A stretch of DNA of 6,943 nt from contig PDSN01000066.1 of assembly GCA_002748505.1 (NCBI GenBank), positions 1 to 6,943 on the forward strand. The letters run 5' to 3'. Both the position numbers and the translations under genes were made by a program. The stretch is from Gammaproteobacteria bacterium (GTDB lineage: Bacteria; Pseudomonadota; Gammaproteobacteria; Pseudomonadales; Halieaceae). The number at the start of each line of letters is the position of its first letter. The stretch's first letter is position 1. The notes under the pieces are model-generated. The model saw nothing but the letters and a program-made list of their open reading frames with translations. It was not told where the DNA came from and ran no database searches. Shown here piece by piece: positions 1 to 5,730 of the stretch.

Positions 1-212
1 GACTGCATGGAGCTTACAGAAAGCCCCCAATCGCTGTTTAGCGCGCGTGCTATTGAGGATGCCGTTGCAATACCTGGTGCTGAATAGGGTGCATCCTGCA
101 CCCAGCGTGTTGGCGCAATTTCCACACCGGAAAAACCCAGTGCTTTCAGGCGCTGGTATACAGTGACATCGTCCTCGGCATGCCAGGCAATATTCGATGC
201 GGATAGCTTCAT
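1..212 (-). CDS. Sugar phosphate isomerase/epimerase-like TIM-barrel protein (5' part only)
   Basis: Only the first 70 codons lie in the window; the gene continues past the left edge. The protein begins MKLSASNIAWHAEDD, followed by LKALGFSGVEIAPTRW at about residues 23-38. This is the usual opening of the xylose-isomerase-like TIM-barrel family: a first beta strand (LSASNIAW), a helix (VYQRLKALGF), then a second strand (GVEIAPTRW). Members isomerise or epimerise sugars or sugar phosphates, generally in the cytoplasm using a divalent metal; the metal ligands would lie further along and cannot be checked. The ATG overlaps the stop of the aldo/keto reductase in an ATGA, and a GGAG lies about 10 bases upstream, so translation is probably coupled. 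Being last among the visible genes of a polysaccharide operon, it probably helps make or rearrange an unusual sugar. The family call is fairly safe; the substrate is unknown. Confidence 0.8.
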   Translation of the reverse strand, partial: MKLSASNIAWHAEDDVTVYQRLKALGFSGVEIAPTRWVQDAPYSAPGIATASSIARALNSDWGLSVSSMQ

Positions 213-957
213 GCGCCAGACTCCAGAGCATCCACCTGCTGCCAAAACGCCTGTGGAATCTCAGCCTCCAGTGCGCTGACGTTCTCTGCCAATTGCTCGG
301 GACGGCTTGCACCCAATACTGGCAGCACATTATTTTTAAGCGCCCAGCGAATCGCCGCGTGACTGCCTTTGATACCAAACTCAGCGCAGACCTTATTAAA
401 ATGATCGACACGGGTTTTGGTTTGCTCATAAATCAGGCGGGTTTTATCGTAGGCAATCTGCTCGCTCTTGGCGATGCGGGAACCCTCGGGCACGCCGCCC
501 TGGTATTTGCCCGTGAGTAAACCCTGCGCCATAGGCGAAAAGCCCAACATACCCACACCGTTTTGTTCGCAGAAATCGCGCACCCCGTTGCGGTCGGCCT
601 TATCAATCGCATAGGAGTAAATAAACTGCTCAAGTATCGGCTTTTCCATGCCCAAACGATCACAGACTTCATGGCACTCCCGCAATGCCTCCGCCGGCCA
701 CTCGGATGTTGCCCAATACAAAATTTTGCCGGAATCAATAAGCTGATTATAGACCCGCACCACTTCTTCCATCGGCGTGTCGGGATCGTAACGGTGGGCG
801 TAGTAAACATCAATATAATCGAAACCCAGACGCGCAAAACTCTGCTCAAACGCCCAGCGCAAATGCTTGCGCGACAGGCCGCGGTGATACTCAAGCTCGC
901 TCATGGGCCACGAACCTTTGGTGGCAACGACAGGCCAACACGTTGTAAGGGAATCAT
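209..957 (-). pseudogene. Aldo/keto reductase, broken by an internal frame-changing deletion near the 5' end
   Basis: Aldo/keto reductases reduce carbonyls or oxidise alcohols with NADP(H) on a TIM barrel, using an Asp-Tyr-Lys-His tetrad. The intact frame (ATG at 904, 231 residues) has the catalytic-His strand DYIDVYYAHRYD (His at residue 37), LYWATSEWP, and the cofactor-binding GASRPEQLAENV near residue 198. The family is usually about 310-330 residues, so the N-terminal part with the catalytic Asp and Tyr is absent. Upstream of 904 the same frame still reads VVATKGSWPM (931-902), which matches the family's catalytic-Lys strand but has no start codon. The likely native start is the ATG at 957, which overlaps the preceding stop in an ATGA and has AAGGA six bases upstream. 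That frame reads MIPLQRVGLSLPP, like a family N-terminus, then stops at 903-901. I infer a deletion of about 200 bases, not a multiple of three, near 919-934. The remaining 231-residue product is probably inactive. Confidence 0.8.
901..957 (-). other. 18-codon remnant reading frame at the start of the broken aldo/keto reductase
   Basis: The ATG at 957-955 is followed by MIPLQRVGLSLPPKVRGP and a TGA at 903-901. It is the best-placed start for the aldo/keto reductase: it overlaps the stop of the preceding glycosyltransferase (ATGA) and has a strong ribosome-binding site. Its first dozen residues resemble the N-terminal strand of that family (a basic-Val/Leu-Gly-Leu pattern). The TGA overlaps the ATG at 904 in another ATGA, so ribosomes ending here could restart on the truncated reductase frame. 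I read it as the leftover 5' end of the damaged gene, not a separate functional peptide. Confidence 0.55.
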
Positions 958-1937
958 ACGTTATCCTTTTGCGCCGCTTTTGCGCGCGCCGATTCGCTGG
1001 GGATTGTCTGATAAATCACCGAGGTGGGCCGGCCTTTGACTTCGGTGTAAACCTGGCCTAAGTATTCGGACATCAAGCTCAGCACCAGGAACAGTAAACT
1101 GAATAAAGCACTCATTAACGCACAGACCAGCAGCGCTGGTTGCCAGTGAACAGAGGCAAAAAACAAACTGATAAAAAAACCCAAACTGAGCAAAAATGTC
1201 GCAGCACAGGCTATAGGCACCTTGCGCAGCGGCTCGACAGAAATGCCGGTCAAGCTATCAAGGGCATAGCGTATCATCGCACTTAAGCGGTATTTGGTTT
1301 CACCCGCAAAACGCTTATCGCGAGCATAGGATACGACTTCGGTTTTCATCCCCAAAAACGGCACCACAACACGAAATACGCCGTTGACCTCAGGCAGGGC
1401 CAACAGCTTGTCCACCGCTTTGCGATCTAATAAACGAAAATTGGCCGCCTCGGGCTCCAATTTTAACTTGCCGGAAAGGCTATCCAGCAGCTTATAAAAG
1501 GCACTGGCACCGGCGCGTTTGAAAAAGCTATCGTTGGGTCTTTCACCGCGCGAGCCCACCACAATATCTGCACCATTTTCCCACGCATTTACCATTGTGA
1601 GCGCCACGGCGGGCGGGTCTTGTAGATCTGCATCCATCACGATAACCGCATCACCGCTGGCGGTTTTCAAACCGGCGGAAACCGCACCTTCCAAACCAAA
1701 ATTGCGCGACAGCTGTACCAGGGTGATTTCATTGGGGTAGCGCTCACGGGCCTTGTACATTTGTGCCAGGGTGTCGTCTGTTGAGCCATCATCCACCAGC
1801 ACCAGCTCAAAATCGTAATGCTCTCGCACAGCAGAGAAGCAGGCGATCACCTCGTCGCAGAAGGTTTGCACCAGTTCGGCTTCGTTATACATGGGCCCGA
1901 TAATGGAAATCAGTTTTTTTGCTGTCGCATCACTCAC
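954..1937 (-). CDS. GtrB/DPM1-like family 2 glycosyltransferase with two C-terminal membrane helices
   Basis: 327 residues. The family moves a sugar from a nucleotide donor to polyprenyl phosphate on the cytoplasmic face of the inner membrane, giving a lipid-linked sugar for flipping and later transfer. The GT-A domain has the opening strand ending PMYNE (15-19), VDDGSTDD (48-55), LSRNFGLEGA (76-85), the metal-binding DADLQDPP (102-109), a basic/aromatic segment RPNDSFFKRAG (133-143) and KRFAGETKYRL (208-218). Two hydrophobic helices lie at about 240-261 and 268-289, before EYLGQVYTEVKGRPT (291-305), the typical cytoplasmic tail. Length and motifs look complete. The start is GTG, overlapping the upstream oxidoreductase stop (GTGA), with GAGGG about eight bases before it; the next in-frame Met lies inside the catalytic fold. 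The stop overlaps the old aldo/keto reductase start. Donor sugar and lipid acceptor are not determined; undecaprenyl phosphate is the usual bacterial acceptor. Confidence 0.9.
   Translation of the reverse strand: MSDATAKKLISIIGPMYNEAELVQTFCDEVIACFSAVREHYDFELVLVDDGSTDDTLAQMYKARERYPNEITLVQLSRNFGLEGAVSAGLKTASGDAVIVMDADLQDPPAVALTMVNAWENGADIVVGSRGERPNDSFFKRAGASAFYKLLDSLSGKLKLEPEAANFRLLDRKAVDKLLALPEVNGVFRVVVPFLGMKTEVVSYARDKRFAGETKYRLSAMIRYALDSLTGISVEPLRKVPIACAATFLLSLGFFISLFFASVHWQPALLVCALMSALFSLLFLVLSLMSEYLGQVYTEVKGRPTSVIYQTIPSESARAKAAQKDNV
964..968 (-). promoter_or_regulatory. Ribosome-binding site for the original aldo/keto reductase start
   Basis: AAGGA, inside AAAAGGATAACGT-ATG, lies six bases before the ATG at 957. 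The ATG at 904 has only AAAGG about ten bases upstream. The better site marks 957 as the native start and shows that the 904 start is a by-product of the gene damage. Confidence 0.65.
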
Positions 1938-3076
1938 GCTGTCGCCCTCGCCGCATCAAGTTCAGAGTCGATATGCTCAAGCACATCATAAATATTGTCG
2001 ATCTTTCCGCCGAGCACCGAATAACAGCCCGGCAGCGCCTCGGCGCGCTCAAATAAAATCGGCCTGCCATCATCGCCTTCATTTTTTTGCAACACGGTTT
2101 TAATCTCAAGCAGCGTATCGACGGGCTTCGCATCAATTAACGCGGGCATATAGCGCGCCGCATCGCGAATCATGCGCTCGACTCGGCAGGGCTCACGATA
2201 ATGGGCCAGCACCTCATAGGGGTTTTTATCCGCACAGTCTTGCCAGTTAATATGCGGCGTATAACGCACGTGGGACAGACTGTGTAAACTGCGCGCGGGA
2301 AAAGGCATGGCAGAAAAAAACGGGCCATCCATCACCGTAACGCCGATACCTTTGAGCGCTGCGGGCATTTCCACCAGGGCCATTTCTGCAATTTCGTGTT
2401 TCAAGCCGGTGCGCGTGCCCGAAAAATCACCGCCTAACTGATTCAAACCGCTGTAGGTGCAATTAAACACCCAACGTGCATTAACCGTCTTTGGCGCAGC
2501 GTCTTGTTGTTTGATCTGCACGCAAAGGCGCTGGTCTTCACCTTGCGATACCGACAGTGCCGTACTGTTAAGCAGTACCGAAATACCGTGGTTCGCAAGT
2601 TCTGTTTCCGCCCACTGTTTAAGTATGCTGCTATCAAATGCATATTCGGTAACTTCGTAAACCGCCTCGATTAAGCGCGGCTCAAACAGAGCTTTCTGGG
2701 CAGGTGCAGCAGGCGCTAGTGGTGCGCCAATATCTTTGCAAAAACGCTCAAACTGGCGCGCGGTCACTTTCGAATTGCGCCTCGCGATGGCATATAGCTT
2801 GGTAAAATCTTTAACCACCACCTGTGGCCAATCTTTAATAAAGCGCGGTAAATTCAGCCGACTGCGATAGGCCGTGGTGAAACTGCGCGGGTAGTGATAG
2901 CCATTGTGCAAACGCGCCTGATTGCTATAGGAGGCACGAGCCATGAGCTGCCCCTCGCGCTCAAGCAACAGCAGACGATGCAAGCCGTGGTGACGCGCTA
3001 AATGCAGGGCGATGGCGCAGCCGTAAAACCCCCCGCCAATAATGACAGCATCTACCGCGTCAGTAGGCGCAGTCAT
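1934..3076 (-). CDS. FAD-dependent oxidoreductase (DAO-type fold) of a polysaccharide cluster
   Basis: 380 residues. The N-terminus carries a Rossmann dinucleotide-binding motif, VIIGGGFYGCAIA (11-23), with an acidic residue ending the second strand (LLLLEREG, Glu39) for the adenosine ribose of FAD. A distinctive conserved-looking block, SYSNQARLHNGYHYPRS (49-65), follows at the place where DAO-type enzymes contact the flavin. The C-terminal VLGGKIDNIYD (354-364) fits the second FAD contact. No signal peptide or membrane helix is evident, so it is probably cytoplasmic. The ATG overlaps the preceding glycosyltransferase stop (ATGA) and has AAAGGTG just upstream; its stop overlaps the next glycosyltransferase's GTG. 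Coupling on both sides to membrane-associated glycosyltransferases suggests it oxidises a sugar or lipid-linked sugar made there, but that is inference. The substrate is unknown. I saw no reason to call it a UDP-galactopyranose mutase, although both use FAD. Confidence 0.85.
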   Translation of the reverse strand: MTAPTDAVDAVIIGGGFYGCAIALHLARHHGLHRLLLLEREGQLMARASYSNQARLHNGYHYPRSFTTAYRSRLNLPRFIKDWPQVVVKDFTKLYAIARRNSKVTARQFERFCKDIGAPLAPAAPAQKALFEPRLIEAVYEVTEYAFDSSILKQWAETELANHGISVLLNSTALSVSQGEDQRLCVQIKQQDAAPKTVNARWVFNCTYSGLNQLGGDFSGTRTGLKHEIAEMALVEMPAALKGIGVTVMDGPFFSAMPFPARSLHSLSHVRYTPHINWQDCADKNPYEVLAHYREPCRVERMIRDAARYMPALIDAKPVDTLLEIKTVLQKNEGDDGRPILFERAEALPGCYSVLGGKIDNIYDVLEHIDSELDAARATA

Positions 3077-4080
3077 TGTTCACCTTTACGGCCAACATCT
3101 TCAATGTTCAGTTTTTCGCGGCGGGTCATGCGCGCACTGGTGAACTCCTGCACCACGTGGTAAAGAGGGCCATCACTGGATTGTCGTGCCAGGTGCAAAA
3201 TATATTCACCAAAGACAAGCAGCACCAGCGATATCAAAAAGAACATGCCCGACTGCTGCAAAGACAGGCTCACCCAACCTGGCGCCACATCGGCTTTAAA
3301 CAGACTGACAAATACCACATAGATGGAATAGAACACATTGGCGCCCGCACCAAACAGAGACAACCACGTCACCAAACGCAGCGGGGTTTTCGAGGTCGCC
3401 ACCACCATGCGCAGGCCGCGATCGATGCTGTCGGCGAGACTTTTGGGGCTTGCCGCCATCGGCGCAGCACTGTAGCGCATATTCGCCCTGGCAAAGCCAC
3501 CGCGCGCGGGTAAATGACGATAACTGATAACTGGCTGGGCATGCTGCAAAATGTAGTTAATTACCCGTTTGCTCAGCAAACGGTATTGCGGTGCATCCTT
3601 GGCCAAATGTACGCCGCTGAACCACTGATACAACTTGTTGAAAAAGGCCAATGACCAACGGTAAGCGGGTGCTTGCTGGGGCATTTGCTCATTGCGCGCA
3701 AACACCACATCCACCCCAGCGGTCGCCTCGGCCAGCATCTGCGGCAAAAAACCAATATCGTCGGTCAACGGATCCAGGGCCGCAACAAAATCACCTAACG
3801 CATTTTCCATGCCCACCCAAAAAGCCGTATCGGTATCGACCTTTTGCCCGAGGGCAAACACCTGCACATTGGGCAAACCCTCTGCACCGGTGATTTTTTG
3901 CAAAACCTGTAAACTGCCATCGGTGGATGCGTTATCAACAATAATCAGCTCGTAATCGCTGACCAGATCGCCCAGCATTTCCACCGCGCGCCGGGCAATG
4001 CCCTCAAGCGCAGCACCCTGATCGTTCACCACGTATACCACTGACAGGAACACAGGATAAAAAGGCGTTTCCTGTTGCAT
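3073..4080 (-). CDS. Divergent family 2 glycosyltransferase with two C-terminal membrane helices and no normal DxD
   Basis: 335 residues from the ATG at 4080. The fold is that of GtrB/DPM1-like enzymes: a first strand FLSVVYVVND (11-20), ELIIVDNASTDGS (44-56), a middle region, then two hydrophobic segments at about 237-261 and 277-297 and a tail of EYILHLARQ type. Two usual signatures are altered. The LSRNFG-like segment reads ALGQKVDTDTAFWVGM (76-91), and the DADLQDP position reads ALDPLTDD (101-108), so the second Asp of DxD is missing, although Asp107 and Asp108 follow closely. It may use a different metal geometry or donor, or be non-catalytic. An in-frame TTG at 4107 would add nine residues, but the ATG has AAGGA seven bases upstream and suits the family start better. 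It follows rmlC after 23 bases and overlaps the oxidoreductase start by four. Membrane-linked sugar transfer is likely; the substrate is unknown. Confidence 0.85.
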   Translation of the reverse strand: MQQETPFYPVFLSVVYVVNDQGAALEGIARRAVEMLGDLVSDYELIIVDNASTDGSLQVLQKITGAEGLPNVQVFALGQKVDTDTAFWVGMENALGDFVAALDPLTDDIGFLPQMLAEATAGVDVVFARNEQMPQQAPAYRWSLAFFNKLYQWFSGVHLAKDAPQYRLLSKRVINYILQHAQPVISYRHLPARGGFARANMRYSAAPMAASPKSLADSIDRGLRMVVATSKTPLRLVTWLSLFGAGANVFYSIYVVFVSLFKADVAPGWVSLSLQQSGMFFLISLVLLVFGEYILHLARQSSDGPLYHVVQEFTSARMTRREKLNIEDVGRKGEQ

Positions 4081-4087
4081 TGTTTTA

Positions 4088-4092
4088 TCCTT
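4088..4092 (-). promoter_or_regulatory. Ribosome-binding site that fixes the divergent glycosyltransferase start
   Basis: AAGGA lies seven bases before the ATG at 4080. It favours this start over the in-frame TTG at 4107, which lies upstream of the site and overlaps the end of rmlC. Confidence 0.6.
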
Positions 4093-4103
4093 TTTCACGC
4101 GCT

Positions 4104-4652
4104 TCAATCAAACAACGGCAAATCATCAAACGCAAGCCCCGCCGCGTCCTTCGCCGATAGCTGAGGTGCGCCGGACTCGGCAAGTGGCCAGTCGATGCCA
4201 ACGCTGGGGTCGTTCCAGGCCAGGCTGACTTCCGATTGCGGGTGGTAAAAATCAGTGCATTTGTAGAGAAAATCCGCAAAGTCTGACAACACCAAAAAAC
4301 CGTGCGCAAAACCCGGCGGCACCCACAACATGCGGTGATTGGCCGCCGACAGTCGCGTACCATACCACTTGCCGAAGCTGGACGAACTCTGGCGCAAATC
4401 TACCGCCACATCAAACACCTCGCCGTGAGTGACCCGCACCAGCTTGCCCTGAGTGTGCTCTGTTTGGTAGTGCAGGCCGCGCAAAATGCCGCGCCTGGAA
4501 CGGCTGTGGTTGTCCTGTACAAAGCGCAGCTCAAAACCTGCGTCTGCAAAGGTTTTTTCATTCCAGGTTTCCTGAAAAAATCCCCGCTCATCACCAAACA
4601 CCGCAGGCTCAAGTTCATACACATCATTGAGCGGCGTGGCCTTAAATTTCAT
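4104..4652 (-). CDS. rfbC: dTDP-4-dehydrorhamnose 3,5-epimerase
   Basis: 182 residues, the normal length for RmlC (RfbC), a cytoplasmic cupin-fold dimer. It epimerises dTDP-4-keto-6-deoxy-D-glucose at C3 and C5, giving dTDP-4-keto-L-rhamnose, the third step of dTDP-L-rhamnose synthesis. Visible signatures are FGDERGFFQETW (19-30), VQDNHSRS (45-52), GILRGLHYQ (55-63) with the catalytic His61, QGKLVRV (68-74) with Lys70, WVPPGFAHGFLVLSD (110-124), YKCTDFYHP (130-138) with the conserved Tyr130, NDPSVGIDWP (147-156) and LSAKD (165-169) with Asp169 as partner of the His. All key residues are present, so it should be active. The ATG has GAGGTG about eight bases upstream and overlaps the end of rmlA by 11 bases. 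If RmlD is absent from the genome, the product might feed another 6-deoxyhexose instead of rhamnose. Confidence 0.97.
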   Translation of the reverse strand: MKFKATPLNDVYELEPAVFGDERGFFQETWNEKTFADAGFELRFVQDNHSRSRRGILRGLHYQTEHTQGKLVRVTHGEVFDVAVDLRQSSSSFGKWYGTRLSAANHRMLWVPPGFAHGFLVLSDFADFLYKCTDFYHPQSEVSLAWNDPSVGIDWPLAESGAPQLSAKDAAGLAFDDLPLFD

Positions 4653-5550
4653 CCCACAGCACCTCGTTTTCGCTGACCAAGCGCGCTAAATAATCACCGT
4701 AGCCACTTTTTTCCAGGGGCTTTGCCAAAGCCAGCAGTGCTTCGGCATCGATAAAACCTTTACGAAAGGCAATTTCCTCGGGGCAGCCCACTTTCAAACC
4801 CTGACGCTCCTCCAACACGCGAATAAAATTGCCCGCATCCAGCAGGGATTCGTGTGTGCCGGTATCCAACCAAGCGGTACCGCGTGTCATCACCTCCACG
4901 TTTAGCTTGCCCGCCCGCAAGTAGGCATTGTTGACATCGGTAATCTCCAGCTCGCCGCGCCATGAGGGCCGTACTTCGTGGGCGATCTGCACCACGTCAT
5001 TGTCGTAAAAATAAAGCCCCGTAACCGCGTAGTGGGAGCGCGGCTGCGTTGGCTTTTCTTCGATGCTTTGCGCGACGCCCTCGGCGTTGAAATCCACCAC
5101 ACCGTAGCGGTGAGGATCCTGCACGTAATAGGCAAACACGCTGGCGCCTTCGCCGCGGGTGGTAGCCGAGCGCAAACCGCGGGTAAACGCAGTGCCGTGG
5201 AAGATATTGTCGCCCAGCACCAGGCTTACCGGCGCATCGCCGATGAAATCCTCGCCCAGCAGAAACGCCTGTGCCAGGCCCTCGGGCCTGGGCTGCACCG
5301 CATAACTTATGTGGATGCCCCAATGACTGCCATCACCCAGCAAATCCACAAACGCCGCCTGATCGCGGGGGGTGGTAATAATCAAAATATCGCGAATACC
5401 CGCCTGCATCAGCGTGCTCAGCGGGTAGTAAATCATAGGCTTGTCATACACCGGCATAAGCTGTTTGCTGATGGAGCTGGTCAGGGGGTACAGGCGAGAC
5501 CCTGAGCCGCCAGCGAGAATAATGCCTTTGAACGGTTTTGTGCTGGGCAT
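4642..5550 (-). CDS. rfbA: Glucose-1-phosphate thymidylyltransferase
   Basis: 302 residues (RmlA/RfbA). The enzyme joins dTTP and glucose-1-phosphate to give dTDP-glucose and pyrophosphate, the committed step to dTDP-L-rhamnose and other dTDP-deoxysugars; it is a cytoplasmic tetramer inhibited by dTDP-rhamnose. Signatures are the nucleotide-binding KGIILAGGSGSRLYPLT (8-24; Ser18 where Thr is usual), SKQLMPVYDKPMIYYPLS (28-45), the metal-site LGDNIFHG (112-119), IEEKP (163-167), WRGELEITDVN (197-207) and AWLDTGTHESL (226-236). The pattern is that of RmlA, not of UDP-glucose or CDP-glucose enzymes. I chose the ATG at 5550 over the one at 5562 because GGGAG lies five bases before it, nothing similar precedes 5562, and the -10 box would leave 5562 almost no leader. 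It is the first gene of the minus-strand operon and overlaps rmlC by 11 bases. Confidence 0.97.
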   Translation of the reverse strand: MPSTKPFKGIILAGGSGSRLYPLTSSISKQLMPVYDKPMIYYPLSTLMQAGIRDILIITTPRDQAAFVDLLGDGSHWGIHISYAVQPRPEGLAQAFLLGEDFIGDAPVSLVLGDNIFHGTAFTRGLRSATTRGEGASVFAYYVQDPHRYGVVDFNAEGVAQSIEEKPTQPRSHYAVTGLYFYDNDVVQIAHEVRPSWRGELEITDVNNAYLRAGKLNVEVMTRGTAWLDTGTHESLLDAGNFIRVLEERQGLKVGCPEEIAFRKGFIDAEALLALAKPLEKSGYGDYLARLVSENEVLWDEI

Positions 5551-5555
5551 GTCCA

Positions 5556-5560
5556 CTCCC
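5556..5560 (-). promoter_or_regulatory. Ribosome-binding site that fixes the rmlA start
   Basis: GGGAG lies five bases before the ATG at 5550. It overlaps the G of the alternative upstream ATG (5562-5560), which has no such site of its own. This makes 5550 the likely start. Confidence 0.6.
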
Positions 5561-5576
5561 ATGCTGAAAAGGCCGC

Positions 5577-5605
5577 ATTATACGCCCTAAACAGTTCTTT
5601 TTTTA
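5577..5605 (-). promoter_or_regulatory. Sigma-70-type promoter of the rmlA operon
   Basis: The minus strand has a perfect -10 hexamer, TATAAT, at 5582-5577. With a 17-base spacer the -35 position falls at 5605-5600, where the sequence is TAAAAA within a run of seven A's. The -35 match is therefore poor, although the A-tract may help polymerase binding. Transcription would start near 5570, giving a leader of about 20 bases before the ATG at 5550. This is the only strong promoter-like signal seen for the minus-strand genes. Confidence 0.6.
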
Positions 5606-5702
5606 GCTAAACGGACGGCAAAGGCGGACAAAGCGACCTTTCAATGTTGTCAGTGAGTAGATTTTTTGGTGTTTGCTGTCTACACTGCGCACCTCAGAAC
5701 AC

Positions 5703-5729
5703 GCTTGTGCCGAAAATACGGGCGCAAGC
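5703..5729 (+). promoter_or_regulatory. Stem-loop abutting the family 4 glycosyltransferase start codon
   Basis: GCTTGTGCC (5703-5711) pairs with GGCGCAAGC (5721-5729) over nine base pairs, one being a G-U wobble in RNA, around a nine-base loop GAAAATACG. It ends one base before the ATG at 5731, where a ribosome-binding site would normally lie, and none is visible. In mRNA it could limit initiation; in DNA it could be an imperfect operator. No T-run follows, so it is not an intrinsic terminator on the plus strand. The pairing is seen directly; its function is inference. Confidence 0.4.
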
Positions 5730-5730
5730 C

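Noticed and set aside
209..960. A mobile element or programmed frameshift as the cause of the aldo/keto reductase break
   Set aside because: No inverted repeats, target-site duplication, transposase fragment or slippery sequence is seen near 910-960. About 65-70 codons are missing, which a frameshift cannot explain; a simple deletion fits better.
4081..4107. TTG at 4107 as the start of the divergent glycosyltransferase (344 residues)
   Set aside because: The ribosome-binding site lies between this TTG and the ATG at 4080, so it serves the ATG. The added lysine-rich residues do not look like part of the fold.
4978..5505. A 175-codon plus-strand open frame opposite rmlA
   Set aside because: It is antisense to a well-conserved RmlA, shows no family signature and has no ribosome-binding context. 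It is a frame shadow.
5551..5562. ATG at 5562 as the start of rmlA (306 residues)
   Set aside because: It lacks a ribosome-binding site, its bases overlap the site used by ATG 5550, and it would sit about eight bases from the predicted transcription start.
5611..5634. Repeated CGGAC in the divergent intergenic region (CGGACGGCAAAGGCGGAC) as an operator
   Set aside because: Two five-base copies are too short to distinguish from chance without conservation data.
5647..5686. TTGTCA (5647-5652) and TACACT (5681-5686) as a plus-strand promoter for the family 4 glycosyltransferase
   Set aside because: The spacing between the two hexamers is 28 bases, too long for a sigma-70 promoter, and neither has a good partner at 16-18 bases. 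The real promoter of this gene was not identified.
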